Of a stretch of 64,000 nucleotides of DNA, positions 18,140 to 27,024 are shown in pieces. Below the pieces are notes generated by a model that saw only the letters and a program-made list of their open reading frames with translations, searched no databases and was not told where the DNA came from. Position 1 is the first letter of the stretch; each line of letters begins with the position of its first letter. This DNA comes from [Limnothrix rosea] IAM M-220 (lineage in GTDB: Bacteria; Cyanobacteriota; Cyanobacteriia; Cyanobacteriales; MRBY01): contig NZ_MRBY01000016.1 of the NCBI RefSeq assembly GCF_001904615.1, positions 1-64,000 of the forward strand, in the 5' to 3' direction. Position numbers and translations under genes: made by a program.

Positions 18140-18589
18140 TTAGGACGTAAGCATGGTACGGAAATGGGGAAATGAGATCAATACGGCAACGGCTAATGAG
18201 GCGATCGCCCCGACGAGTACGGCAGCAGCGGCACAGTCCTTCGCAATTTTCGCTAGCTCATGGTAGGTCTGTTGCACGGTCAGATCGACAACGGATTCGA
18301 GGGCAGTATTAATCAGTTCGAGGACGAGTACAAGGGCAACCATTGCGGTTAATACAGCTGTTTCAAGAAAACTTAAGGACAAGAAAAAACACATTGCCCA
18401 GACAAAAATGGCAATACCGAGGTGAATCCGAAAGTTCCGTTGGGTTCTAGTCGCATAGACGATGCCTTGCCATGCATAACGAAAACTCGCAAATAAATCC
18501 GGTGCCACTTTCCAAGCCAGCGATCGCCGTTCTGTGCTTTTTGGCAATGTTTGTTTTTCTGGCGTCATCTCACCCCTAGGTAAATCCAC
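18140..18589 (-). CDS. dgkA: Diacylglycerol kinase (DgkA family)
   Basis: A 149-residue small integral-membrane kinase of the DgkA/UdpK family, which phosphorylates diacylglycerol or undecaprenol with ATP. After a roughly 35-residue soluble N-terminus come RNFRIHLGIAIFVW, three membrane helices, and the signature ELINTALESVVDL followed by KDCAAAAVLV. It sits between ybeY and trpG, and the ybeY neighbour is common in bacteria. Lipid versus undecaprenol specificity cannot be decided here. Confidence 0.9.
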   Translation of the reverse strand: MDLPRGEMTPEKQTLPKSTERRSLAWKVAPDLFASFRYAWQGIVYATRTQRNFRIHLGIAIFVWAMCFFLSLSFLETAVLTAMVALVLVLELINTALESVVDLTVQQTYHELAKIAKDCAAAAVLVGAIASLAVAVLISFPHFRTMLTS

Positions 18590-18593
18590 CCCA

Positions 18594-19073
18594 TTATGGA
18601 ATAAGTTGAACTTTTCGCAAGAGTAATGCTTGACGATCTAGCATTTTTTCGAGACTGGCATCGTCGGGATGATCCCAGCCAAGAAGGTGTAGTAAACCGT
18701 GGCTTACTAGCCAACCGAGTTCTATCTGTAAGCTATGGTCGCGGGCGATCGCCTGTTTTTTTGCCGTCTCTACCGAAACGATAATATCACCGAGATAAAG
18801 CGGTTCAGATGCTGGTAAAGGCATTCCGAGATGGTCTTCTAACGCCGCAAAGGAAAGCACATCAGTGGGTTGATCTTTTTGACGATATTGGGCATTAAGT
18901 TTGTGAATTTCCCCATCATCGGTAAATCTGAGGGTCAGCTCATAACCGATAGCTTTCGGTAAGGTTTCGTCTAAGTCCTGAAGCCAAGAGTCTAACCACA
19001 CCTGCCAAGGGGCGATCGCCAACTCCGGTAACTGTTCAGCGAAGGTCGTCTCAACAAAAATATCCCTATCCAT
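18594..19073 (-). CDS. ybeY: Endoribonuclease YbeY
   Basis: A 159-residue metal-dependent endoribonuclease involved in 16S rRNA 3'-end maturation and ribosome quality control. It has the zinc-binding signature HGLLHLLGWDH near the C-terminus and the upstream block QPTDVLSFAALE. The ATG at 19073 lies just after the DUF3285 stop codon at 19077-19079; a GTG one codon earlier is possible. The near-overlap suggests translational coupling. Confidence 0.93.
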   Translation of the reverse strand: MDRDIFVETTFAEQLPELAIAPWQVWLDSWLQDLDETLPKAIGYELTLRFTDDGEIHKLNAQYRQKDQPTDVLSFAALEDHLGMPLPASEPLYLGDIIVSVETAKKQAIARDHSLQIELGWLVSHGLLHLLGWDHPDDASLEKMLDRQALLLRKVQLIP

Positions 19074-19076
19074 CAC

Positions 19077-19277
19077 TTAGTGAGTTAGCCATGCCACCAA
19101 CACGAAAAAGCCTAGTACACCTATTGTTGTCAGCGTGAAATGATAGATAGCTTTGCCGCCCTTACGCACCATATTCCGCATTGCGAGTTTGATATAGGTG
19201 GGTTTCGGTTCTGTTGCCACTTGTTCCGTTGCAGTTTGCTCGGTTGCCGAATCAGTGATGGGCGTGGTTTCAGTCAT
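19077..19277 (-). CDS. Small membrane protein, DUF3285-like
   Basis: A 66-residue protein with a Thr/Glu-rich, disordered N-terminus (residues 1-27), the block KLAMRNMVRKGGKAIYHF, and one C-terminal membrane helix (LTTIGVLGFFVLVAWL). This matches my memory of the cyanobacterial DUF3285 family; no function is known. It leads the cluster with ybeY and dgkA, so a role linked to membrane or RNA housekeeping is possible but unproven. Confidence 0.75.
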   Translation of the reverse strand: MTETTPITDSATEQTATEQVATEPKPTYIKLAMRNMVRKGGKAIYHFTLTTIGVLGFFVLVAWLTH

Positions 19278-19441
19278 AATGCCAAAACAAAAAATTGTTG
19301 GTGAAAAAATTGAACGCCTCTAATGTAACAGTTCATTGCTTGGGATGGATTGGGAGACGGTTTTCTGCAGCAAAATTTTTCTGAAAAGGCGATCGCCGCC
19401 CCTGTAAACTGATATTTCAAAGCTGTTTTCGGGTAAAGACA

Positions 19442-20371
19442 ATGCGAATTTTGATCATCGGTGGCACTCGTTTTATCGGGATCTACCTCACCGAACTTTT
19501 GGTAAAAGCAGGTCATGAGGTTGTTTTGTTTAATCGGGGCAATCACCCGGCTCCTGAAGGTGTGCAGCAAATTCAGGGCGATCGCAAAGACCCAGCCCAG
19601 CTCAAAGAAAAACTCTCAGACGAATCTTTTGACGCTGTTTTTGACAATAATGGTCGCGAATTAGCCCATACACAGCCCCTCGCAGAAATTTTTGCGGGCA
19701 AAGTTAAACATTTTGTTTACGTTAGTTCGGCAGGCGTGTATCTGCCCACTTCCCAACCGCCTCATAAGGAAGGTGATGCCGTTGACCCCAACAGTCGCCA
19801 CAAGGGCAAACACGAAACGGAAGCCTATCTAGCCGCTAGCGATTTGCCTTGGACATCCATTCGACCCACTTATATTTATGGCTCCAAAAATTACAATGAT
19901 CTTGAGGCTTGGTTCTTTGATCGCATTGTGCGCGATCGCCCAATTCCCATCCCCGGCAATGGTCAATTTATTACACAGTTTGGGCACTGCTATGATTTAG
20001 CGGCAGCAATGGCAGCGGTGCTAGGCAACGAAAAAGCAATTGGACAAATTTATAATATTTCCGGCGATCGCTTTGTCACATTTACAGGCTTAGCGCAAGC
20101 TTGTGCCGAGGCGGCAGGCAAAAATCCTGATAATGTAGAACTCGTTTATTACGATCCAGCAGAATTTAGTTTCGGCAAACGCAAAGCCTTCCCCGTGCGC
20201 TCTCAACATTTCATGGCCGATATCAGCAAGGCGTTAAATGATCTTGATTGGGCACCGAAATACGATTTAATTTCTGGTCTTAAAGAGTCCTTTGAAAATG
20301 ATTATCTTGTCTCTGGACGGGATAAAACGGACATTGATTTTTCCACCGATGATCAAATTTTAGGGAACTAA
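19442..20371 (+). CDS. NAD-dependent epimerase family, CSP41-like
   Basis: A 309-residue extended short-chain dehydrogenase-type protein. The nucleotide-binding motif is at the N-terminus (ILIIGGTRFIGIYL), with IRPTYIYGSKNYND and a C-terminal substrate region. The expected catalytic YxxxK after SSAGVY is missing, as in the chloroplast RNA-binding CSP41 proteins, which are the closest plant relatives I recognise. An RNA-binding rather than dehydrogenase role is therefore possible. It is followed after 11 bp by the esterase gene, so the two are probably co-transcribed. Confidence 0.82.
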   Translation: MRILIIGGTRFIGIYLTELLVKAGHEVVLFNRGNHPAPEGVQQIQGDRKDPAQLKEKLSDESFDAVFDNNGRELAHTQPLAEIFAGKVKHFVYVSSAGVYLPTSQPPHKEGDAVDPNSRHKGKHETEAYLAASDLPWTSIRPTYIYGSKNYNDLEAWFFDRIVRDRPIPIPGNGQFITQFGHCYDLAAAMAAVLGNEKAIGQIYNISGDRFVTFTGLAQACAEAAGKNPDNVELVYYDPAEFSFGKRKAFPVRSQHFMADISKALNDLDWAPKYDLISGLKESFENDYLVSGRDKTDIDFSTDDQILGN

Positions 20372-20382
20372 ATTTTAGGGAA

Positions 20383-21003
20383 ATGACCCAAACTATCTAT
20401 CTCCACGGTTTTGCCTCTAGCCCCCAATCCCGCAAAGCGCAGTATTTTTTAGGGCGATCGCCGAATTTAGTCCTACCCGACTTAAACAAACCTAACTTTG
20501 GAGAACTCACCGTTAGTCGCCAGATCGACCAAGTGAGAAAGCTACTGACAGAGCCAAGCTACATTATCGGGTCGAGTTTGGGTGGCTTGACGGCAGCAGT
20601 TTTGGCGGAGGAATATCCTAACCTTGTCAAAAAAATTGTGCTGTTAGCTCCAGCCTTTCAATTCACAAAAAACTGGCGCGATCGCCTCGGTAAAGATGTT
20701 TTAGAGCGCTGGCAAAGTGAGGGCACTTTACCGATTTACCATTACAGCTACAAAGAAGAAATCCCCCTACATTATGAGTTTTTTCAGGATGCAGAAACCT
20801 TCTGTGATTATCATTTCACCAATCAAATTCCGACGCTAATTTTGCATGGCACTAACGATGAAACTGTTCCCCTTCGGGTGAGTGAAGCATACGCAGCGGG
20901 GAAGGCTTGGGTCGAATTAATTGCCCTCGATAGTGACCACAGTTTGGGCGATCGCCTACCGGAATTGTATGAGCGTACCCAGACTTTTCTATTTGATGCT
21001 TAA
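20383..21003 (+). CDS. YqiA/YcfP-type alpha/beta hydrolase
   Basis: A 206-residue esterase-like protein. It has IYLHGFASSPQSRKAQ at the N-terminus, the nucleophile elbow GSSLGGLTA near residue 68, the acid in LHGTNDETVP near 152, and the catalytic His in DSDHSLGD near 187, giving a complete Ser-Asp-His triad. Substrate is unknown; relatives show esterase or thioesterase activity on small acyl groups. It lies in a same-strand run with the epimerase upstream and the LpxB-related gene 32 bp downstream. Confidence 0.85.
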   Translation: MTQTIYLHGFASSPQSRKAQYFLGRSPNLVLPDLNKPNFGELTVSRQIDQVRKLLTEPSYIIGSSLGGLTAAVLAEEYPNLVKKIVLLAPAFQFTKNWRDRLGKDVLERWQSEGTLPIYHYSYKEEIPLHYEFFQDAETFCDYHFTNQIPTLILHGTNDETVPLRVSEAYAAGKAWVELIALDSDHSLGDRLPELYERTQTFLFDA

Positions 21004-21035
21004 ATCAAGGGCAAGCGACTGGGGAAAGATCAAAG

Positions 21036-22274
21036 ATGCGGATTTTGTGTTTAAGCAATGGTCACGGAGAAGATGCGATCGCCGTACAAGTTTTAGAAGA
21101 AATTCAAGACCAAAATCCAGATATTAGCCTTGCCGCTTTACCTATCGTCGGCACAGGTCACGCCTACCAAAAACTCGACATTCCCATCATTGGGCGCACC
21201 CAGCAAATGCCCTCCGGCGGCTTTGTTTACATGGATAATCGTCAGCTGGCGCGGGATATAAAAGGCGGTTTGATTAAACTCACTTGGCAACAATACAAAG
21301 CTGTCAAAAAATGGGCAAAACAAACTGATGAACAATCATTGATTTTAGCGGTGGGCGACATTGTACCGCTCATTTTTTCCCTACTGAGTGGCACTAATTA
21401 CGCGTTTATTGGTACGGCTAAATCAGAGTATTATTTGCGGGACAGCGACGGACAATGGCTATCGAAAACATCGGGCTTAGAAAAATGGTTCGGTTCTGTT
21501 TATCTCCCGTGGGAACGGTGGCTGCTAAGTAGAAAAAAATGTTTAGCTGTCTATCCACGCGATCGCCTCACCACAGATATTTTGCAAAAATACGGCATTG
21601 CAGCAGTGAATCTCGGTAACCCGATGATGGATGGTTTGGAGCCGCCAGAATTAGAGCTAGACGAAGAAGAACGCACTTTAACAGCGGTTTTATTACCCGG
21701 TTCGCGCTTGCCGGAAGCCTTGGGCAATTGGCAAAAAATCCTTGTCGCTGTGCAATCCCTCCTTGAACAGTACAAAACCGTAAACTTGATTGCGGCGATC
21801 GCCCCCAGCCTTGATACCGCCGAATTTTGCGAAGCCCTACAACAATTTCAGTGGCAGCCAAACCCACAAATTCCCGACGATCTGCCATTGGACGATCCAA
21901 ATATTCAAAGCTTTACCCAAGGAAAAGCTCATCTCATTATTTCTCAAAACAACTACGCCAAAAATCTCCACCGCGCCGATCTGGCGATCGCCATGGCAGG
22001 CACAGCAACAGAACAATTTGTCGGTTTAGGAAAACCCGCCTTTACCATTGTCGGTGATGGCCCCCAATTCACCCCAGCCTTCGCCGAAGCCCAAACGCGT
22101 TTATTAGGTCATTCCGTAATTTTGCTAAAAAAACCAGAGGCGATCGCCCCCAAACTCAAAGCCCTATTCCAAAAACCCGACATCCTGCAAAACATTGCCG
22201 CCAACGGAAAACAACGCATGGGTCAACCCGGTGCAGCCCAGCGCATCGCCACCCATATACTCAACCAGCTTTAA
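21036..22274 (+). CDS. Lipid-A-disaccharide synthase-related protein
   Basis: A 412-residue protein of the cyanobacterial/plastid LpxB-related family (TIGR03492 as I remember it). N-terminal ILCLSNGHGEDAIAV is followed by PIVGTGHAYQ, LAVGDIVPL and, in the C-terminal domain, AGTATEQFVGLGKPAFTI, the GT-B type donor-binding region. The substrate is not known; homology to LpxB suggests transfer of a sugar to a lipid. It overlaps the end of the convergent DUF309 gene by 4 bp. Confidence 0.85.
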   Translation: MRILCLSNGHGEDAIAVQVLEEIQDQNPDISLAALPIVGTGHAYQKLDIPIIGRTQQMPSGGFVYMDNRQLARDIKGGLIKLTWQQYKAVKKWAKQTDEQSLILAVGDIVPLIFSLLSGTNYAFIGTAKSEYYLRDSDGQWLSKTSGLEKWFGSVYLPWERWLLSRKKCLAVYPRDRLTTDILQKYGIAAVNLGNPMMDGLEPPELELDEEERTLTAVLLPGSRLPEALGNWQKILVAVQSLLEQYKTVNLIAAIAPSLDTAEFCEALQQFQWQPNPQIPDDLPLDDPNIQSFTQGKAHLIISQNNYAKNLHRADLAIAMAGTATEQFVGLGKPAFTIVGDGPQFTPAFAEAQTRLLGHSVILLKKPEAIAPKLKALFQKPDILQNIAANGKQRMGQPGAAQRIATHILNQL

Positions 22275-22663
22275 TCTGTCACTATTTCTTTCAGCTTCGG
22301 AAACGCAGATCGATGGGCTATATCCGTCGCAAAAGTTTCAATATCATCAGGATCGAGGTACTGGAGCTGAGACAACAGGCGATCGCTCTTCTCAATAAAA
22401 TCAACAATATCAAACCCAGCATAAACCTCCTCCCCGCTCTTGCGCAGTCGCCGCAAACCTTCCCCCACTAAAATCGTTGCACCACGCAAATTGTGATTGC
22501 CGAGATGATAGCAACCCACCGCAACTTGCAAAATACCTTGGTACAAAGATTTTTCAGGCTCCATAGCCTCAAACCATAGAGCCTCAAAAGTGTCATGGCA
22601 GCAATAAAACTCCTGTTCATTGAGCTGCCGTACACCATCAAAAAAAGACGCGGGAACTTCCAC
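22271..22663 (-). CDS. DUF309 protein
   Basis: A 130-residue helical protein with the DUF309 core: QLNEQEFYCCHDTFEALW, then QGILQVAVGCYHLGNHNLRGA and a Leu/Arg-rich repeat-like helix. The family is soluble, probably a small helical bundle, with no known function. It lies 5 bp downstream of ftrC on the same strand and is presumably co-transcribed with it. Confidence 0.82.
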   Translation of the reverse strand: MEVPASFFDGVRQLNEQEFYCCHDTFEALWFEAMEPEKSLYQGILQVAVGCYHLGNHNLRGATILVGEGLRRLRKSGEEVYAGFDIVDFIEKSDRLLSQLQYLDPDDIETFATDIAHRSAFPKLKEIVTD

Positions 22664-22668
22664 CGTTC

Positions 22669-23028
22669 CTAGCCCTTCATCTTATTTGTAACTTCTTTAA
22701 TATAATCAAGCTCGATATCCTGCTGTTCCCCAGCAAAATCATTATCTTCCGTAATAAAAAGCATGCAGTGACAATCATTACGCTCACGCATGGGAACACA
22801 AGGACAATTCCAAAATGCGTTTTTCACTTCTGCCTCTTTATCTTCATAGTGGCGACAAGGACAAAGGGGAGCACCCAGCTCCTCTTTATGCTTCGCTAAA
22901 CCTTCAATTACCACTGCAGTAACAGAAGGGTCAACACAAAAATAAGTGTCAGTACGTTTTGCGTACTTTTCGGCAAAGTTTTTCATCAACTCTAATGCCT
23001 TGTCGGAAGCTGTATTCTCAGCAGTCAT
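22669..23028 (-). CDS. ftrC: Ferredoxin-thioredoxin reductase catalytic chain
   Basis: A 119-residue iron-sulfur protein that reduces thioredoxin with electrons from photosynthetic ferredoxin. The Cys motifs are complete: LCPCRHY, NCPCVPM and DCHCMLF, holding the 4Fe-4S cluster and the redox-active disulfide. Length is normal. The variable chain FtrV is not in this window. Confidence 0.96.
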   Translation of the reverse strand: MTAENTASDKALELMKNFAEKYAKRTDTYFCVDPSVTAVVIEGLAKHKEELGAPLCPCRHYEDKEAEVKNAFWNCPCVPMRERNDCHCMLFITEDNDFAGEQQDIELDYIKEVTNKMKG

Positions 23029-23255
23029 CGCAATTAGTTCTGAAGTATGGGATAGGTTTATCTAGCTTATACGATAGTACGGTTTTGTGAATTTCCTCAA
23101 CTGCTGTGTCAGCCCTAGAAAAAACTTCGCTAGGATTAAGTGACCTACAAATACATAAGGAATTGCTCCGAGGTGATGCATCACAAACCATAATCATTAC
23201 GGTAATGGAGGACTCATAAGAAAAACTTAAGATTTATACAGGTAAAAGTAATACA

Positions 23256-23287
23256 ATTACATGGTGGCGTTAACGCCACCATGTAAT
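23256..23287. repeat. 32-bp perfect palindrome
   Basis: ATTACATGGTGGCGTT is followed immediately by its exact reverse complement, with no mismatch across 32 bp. It lies 30 bp before the DUF1816 start codon and could be an operator for a dimeric regulator or form a 15-16 bp hairpin in the transcript. The symmetry breaks at the next base on each side. Confidence 0.9.
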
Positions 23288-23316
23288 CAAACACTTTGTG
23301 TTGTGAGGAAAGTCCA

Positions 23317-23595
23317 ATGACTGGTTTAATCGTTTTTTCCGTTTATGCTATTGCCTTAAGTTTTGTTTTTTACTATTTCAATCAACCCTACAATCGTAAT
23401 TGGTGGCTCAAGATTACAACGACCAAACCCTATTGCATCTATTATTTTGGCCCTTTCCACAGCCAGCAGGAAGCAAATGACAATATCGCAGGCTATCGCA
23501 AGGATTTAGAAGCGGAGCAAGCAAAAATTGTACAGGTCAAACTTAATCAATGCTTTCCGCCTGCTCAGCTAACTTTCAGTCGCGATGAAGCTTAG
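23317..23595 (+). CDS. Small DUF1816-type protein
   Basis: A 92-residue protein with an N-terminal membrane helix (MTGLIVFSVYAIALSFVFYYF) and the DUF1816 core: WWLKITTTKPYCIYYFGPF, then a short helix with the sequence AGYRKDLEAE. DUF1816 proteins are small cyanobacterial proteins, some related to phycobilisome or stress functions; the role is unknown. GAGGAAAG lies 8-12 nt before the ATG at 23317, favouring that start over an upstream TTG. The 32-bp palindrome just upstream suggests specific regulation. Confidence 0.75.
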   Translation: MTGLIVFSVYAIALSFVFYYFNQPYNRNWWLKITTTKPYCIYYFGPFHSQQEANDNIAGYRKDLEAEQAKIVQVKLNQCFPPAQLTFSRDEA

Positions 23596-23697
23596 GGTAT
23601 TTTTGAGTTTTAAATTGCAAAAATCCGTTTAGATGCTATTCTTTTCGGTTTTTTTGTTTGCTATTGGGTTAGACAAAATATTTTTTGTGACATTTTA

Positions 23698-24306
23698 TTA
23701 GTTGTAGCTTCGCCACACACCAATCAATACGCCTTGTATTTGTACATCTGTCGGATTGGTCTTAATTGGTTGATAGTTGGAGTTGGCTGGTTTTAATAGA
23801 ATATAGTCATGTTCGCGATGGAAATGCTTTAGGGTTGTGCCGTAGCCCTCTACACGCGCGGCAACAATGGAGCCATTTTTAACTCGTTCTGGCTCGATGA
23901 CTTTTTCCATAATTGCAAAATCTCCTTCGGTAATGAAATCTTCGATCATGCTGTCTCCTGTCACCCGCAAGGCATAGCAGTTGGCATTATCTAATCCGGC
24001 TAGCATTAATTTATCGGTTTGGTCGTCGGTAAAGGGTTCGACTAAACCACCGGCGGCAATACTACCGAGGATCTGAACACCTTCGTTTTGAGGTGGATAC
24101 AAAATCTTTAGGGTACGAGCTTGGCCATCGATCCAGTCAATATATTTTTTCTTCCGTAATCGTTCGAGGCGACTCTGGATTGGTGCGGGGGATTTTAGCT
24201 TCATTGCTGCCATCATCTGACGAATTGAGGGGGAATGCTGGTGTTCGCGGATATATTCCACTAGCCAATCGTGTAATTCTTTTTGGGCTTTGGTTAGTTT
24301 TTCCAT
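23698..24306 (-). CDS. lexA: LexA repressor with intact autoprotease site
   Basis: A 202-residue LexA. The N-terminal winged helix (residues 1-70) contains HSPSIRQMMAAM; the C-terminal peptidase domain carries the cleavage bond Ala85-Gly86 (SIAAGGLVE), Ser119 (TGDSMIED) and Lys160 (TTLKHF). All elements for RecA-stimulated self-cleavage are present. This differs from the Synechocystis protein, which as I recall lacks them. A LexA-box match lies at 24344-24357, just upstream, so autoregulation and an SOS-type response are likely. Confidence 0.95.
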   Translation of the reverse strand: MEKLTKAQKELHDWLVEYIREHQHSPSIRQMMAAMKLKSPAPIQSRLERLRKKKYIDWIDGQARTLKILYPPQNEGVQILGSIAAGGLVEPFTDDQTDKLMLAGLDNANCYALRVTGDSMIEDFITEGDFAIMEKVIEPERVKNGSIVAARVEGYGTTLKHFHREHDYILLKPANSNYQPIKTNPTDVQIQGVLIGVWRSYN

Positions 24307-24718
24307 AATTTTCTAGTGTGGCGATCGCCCTACAATGTCGCTCAGAACATCGGTACTAGATCAATGATGCCACGAAATTTGTTAAAAACATATGAACTGA
24401 CGAAAGTTTGTACTAAATTGCGTATTTTTACCAGTTATTTTGGCGATCTTAAACTTGTCTCAATCGATAAAGATCAATTGAAATTTTTTTCGAAAGGCAG
24501 GATGTTAACGGCCAGTAAGTTAATTTTAAAATTGAGAAGCAATTGCTGTAAAGCCTTGAGGGCAAGGCCTATGGTGCTATTGGTTTCAAAAAAAGAGTTG
24601 AGTCCATCAGTAAATGTGTCCTTGTTTAAGGTAAAAATATGAAACTGATTTTCTGAATGCTGTGGGGCGATCGCCGAAATTTCTTGGCTAGAAAAGAATC
24701 ACCTGACCATAATGAAAT
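24307..24718. other. Intergenic region upstream of lexA
   Basis: About 410 bp between the lexA start and the end of the transporter gene. It contains the LexA box and presumably the lexA promoter. A 108-codon plus-strand frame here (24316-24642) has no recognisable domain, no good ribosome-binding site and unusual composition, so I do not call it. Confidence 0.5.
24344..24357 (-). promoter_or_regulatory. LexA box
   Basis: AGTACCGATGTTCT on the minus strand fits the cyanobacterial SOS consensus as I remember it, RGTACNNNDGTWCB. It begins 38 nt upstream of the lexA start codon, a suitable position for autorepression. Confidence 0.75.
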
Positions 24719-26137
24719 TTACGAATTTTTTGAGCGGCTACCAATTAAATTGGGTTCAACGGTAGGCAAAAAAGGTGACTCAGTACCAGTGACATTATTG
24801 TGATGTTCGTAGAGTTCCGCTGGTGGAGAATATTGGGGTAGATCGGCCTGGGGATCTCCCGAAGGTAGCCATTTAACGAAAATTAACGGTAACAATGTCG
24901 TCAAATTTGTGATCGTCACCAAAAGCCACATGTGTTCAAAATTTGTCTCAGTAACGCCGAGCCATGCTGTTAGCAAACCACCCAACTCGTGGGAGAGTAA
25001 ACCCGCCAAATTCCAGATGGACATCAACAGCGCAAACATCGTCGCTTCAACGCCCTCTGGACAAAGCCGCGCGGACAAAACAAGCACGGGCATAAAGGCA
25101 ATTTGTCCGGTCATGGTTAGCACTAAATTATCGCCGAGACTAAACCAACGGTCGTCAATGCCAATGGCGCGGTTTGCATGGGTCACCAAAATCAGGGTGG
25201 TAAAGCCGAGTACGCAGGAAATAACAGTACTCCACCCCAAGATATTGCGGAAGGAAACCTGCTTTAAATATTTTTGATAAATACCGATACCCATCAGGGC
25301 GGCAATGCTTGTGACTAGACGGACACGTCCTAAAAATTCGGGATTAAACTCAAGCTCATTGGTGGCAAAGAAGAAAAAGGCAGAATCGGCGCTGGGTGTT
25401 GCTTGCCACAAAAAGACAAAGGCTGTGGGCAATAAAATTGCCTTTTGGCGCATTGTGTGCCACAAAATTTTAATTTGGCCGCCAATATTAGCTGTGGTGG
25501 CTTGAATGGAGGTGGAAGGTCGCGGTTGTTCAATGATCAACAGGGCGATCGCCGAAACCAGTAGCGGAAAACAGGCCGTAATCCCAAATACAACGCGAGT
25601 ACTAAATTGCTCTAGCAGCCAACCACTGAGATAGGCCGTAATCAAACTACCAACAGCAGACACCGCCCAAGTCAAAGACTGTAACGAACCAACGCGATCT
25701 AAAGATTCTTGCCGCGCCCGCTCAACAACGACCGAGTCCACAATGACATCACTAATGGCCACCGACAACGAACTTAAAATAATCATTGCCGCCGCGAGCC
25801 ATGCCGTCTCGACAAAGGTTGCCATGGCAAACCAAGCAAAGCAACCTAATAACCCTGAAATGACGAGGTAGGATCTGCGTCGATACCCAAACAGAGGAAA
25901 ACCGTCGGATAAAAAGCCAAATAATGGTTTAATTACCCAGGGAAAAGCGGCCAATCCCGTTAAAGCAGCAACTTTCGCTGGCGTTAAGTTCAGGTCGTCT
26001 TTGAGGAAAAAGCTAACGGCAAGGCGAGATAAATTCAAAATGCCCTGCACAAAGTACACCGTCAAAATCGCAAACAACTCTGGGGTGACGCGTTGTCCGA
26101 ATAATTCGATATTGCTTAGCTTTTTTAAAACACTCAT
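24719..26137 (-). CDS. Folate-biopterin transporter family MFS protein
   Basis: A 472-residue protein with about 12 membrane helices. Family markers: the N-terminal segment ELFAILTVYFVQGILNLSRLA, then PWVIKPLFGFLSDGFPLFGYRRRSY and SDVIVDSVVVERAR. It belongs to the FBT family of cyanobacteria, plants and trypanosomes, whose characterised members import folates or pterins. The actual substrate here is inferred. The C-terminus (about 440-472) is hydrophilic. It is transcribed alone. Confidence 0.88.
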   Translation of the reverse strand: MSVLKKLSNIELFGQRVTPELFAILTVYFVQGILNLSRLAVSFFLKDDLNLTPAKVAALTGLAAFPWVIKPLFGFLSDGFPLFGYRRRSYLVISGLLGCFAWFAMATFVETAWLAAAMIILSSLSVAISDVIVDSVVVERARQESLDRVGSLQSLTWAVSAVGSLITAYLSGWLLEQFSTRVVFGITACFPLLVSAIALLIIEQPRPSTSIQATTANIGGQIKILWHTMRQKAILLPTAFVFLWQATPSADSAFFFFATNELEFNPEFLGRVRLVTSIAALMGIGIYQKYLKQVSFRNILGWSTVISCVLGFTTLILVTHANRAIGIDDRWFSLGDNLVLTMTGQIAFMPVLVLSARLCPEGVEATMFALLMSIWNLAGLLSHELGGLLTAWLGVTETNFEHMWLLVTITNLTTLLPLIFVKWLPSGDPQADLPQYSPPAELYEHHNNVTGTESPFLPTVEPNLIGSRSKNS

Positions 26138-26204
26138 TAATGTCGAGACAAGTAAAGTTTTGTAAATACTTACTCTAGTATAGTCAAGACTCTCTCAGAA
26201 CTGC

Positions 26205-26837
26205 TCATATTAATCCCTGACCTATGGCGGTGAAATCTTTGACTGTTTGTTCTGATAAGCTGTGGGTCGTCATTGTCTGAAGTAGTCCAAAGGGCACGGT
26301 GATATGGTCTGCGCCAGCAACCATGGCTGCATTAATTTCCGCGGGGGATTTGAGGCTCGCGGCTAAAATGGTGGTTTCACTGCCTTGCAAAATGGTTTTC
26401 ATTGAACTGACTAACTCGCAGCCATCGCCTTGGAATCTGGTGGCACGGTTGACGTAGGCGATCGCATATTTTGCTCCACCTTCTGCGGCGATCAGGGCTT
26501 GGGTCGGATGATAAATGGCCGTGACAGAACAGGTGATTTCGGATGATAGTTTTGGGAGTGCCGCAAAGCCTGTGGCTGTGGCAGGAATTTTCAGTACTAG
26601 CTGTTCCCCAACTAAATCTTTGGCTTTGTGGGCTTCGCGAATCATGTCATCGAGGGTTTGGCCAACGAGCTGATAATACAATTCACCGTCGGTAATATTT
26701 GCTAGGGTCTTTAGGGTGGCGGCTGGTTCGGTATCGCTTTTGGCGAGGAGAGTCGGGTTCGTGGTAATGCCCTTCACCCACCCCCATGCCATGGCTTGGG
26801 ATGCTTCGGTGGCGATCGCCGAATCTAAATAAATCAT
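26205..26837 (-). CDS. TalC/FSA-type transaldolase
   Basis: A protein of about 210 residues with a short TIM-barrel transaldolase fold. It has N-terminal MIYLDSAIATEASQA, ITTNPTLLAKS, and the Schiff-base Lys in QLVLKIPATATG near residue 88. It is either a transaldolase of the pentose-phosphate pathway or a fructose-6-phosphate aldolase; sequence alone does not decide. The ATG at 26837 is preferred to an upstream TTG because it begins the conserved MIYLDSA. Confidence 0.85.
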   Translation of the reverse strand: MIYLDSAIATEASQAMAWGWVKGITTNPTLLAKSDTEPAATLKTLANITDGELYYQLVGQTLDDMIREAHKAKDLVGEQLVLKIPATATGFAALPKLSSEITCSVTAIYHPTQALIAAEGGAKYAIAYVNRATRFQGDGCELVSSMKTILQGSETTILAASLKSPAEINAAMVAGADHITVPFGLLQTMTTHSLSEQTVKDFTAIGQGLI

Positions 26838-26937
26838 GCTTTTTATTTTATAAACCAAATTTTCTGAATTTTACTTGTATTTTTTGTCTTGCCTAATCCG
26901 TAATCGGCGCAGATTTATCGTTTCTTTTGGCCAATAA

Positions 26938-26967
26938 AAAACCCTCCAGTCGTCACTGAAAGGTTTT
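26938..26967 (-). terminator. psb27 terminator
   Basis: An interrupted hairpin (AACC...CAGT, loop GACG, ACTG...GGTT) with T-runs on both sides. On the minus strand it follows psb27 by about 60 nt. It could act in both directions. Confidence 0.75.
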
Positions 26968-27024
26968 TTTAGATTATAAAAATACTTAATCTTAAAATCT
27001 TTGAGGCAAGCTTGGGGCGATCGC

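Noticed and set aside
24316..24642. 108-codon plus-strand frame beside lexA
   Set aside because: No domain, no good ribosome-binding site, covers the LexA box, and composition unlike neighbouring genes. Could be revisited if conserved.
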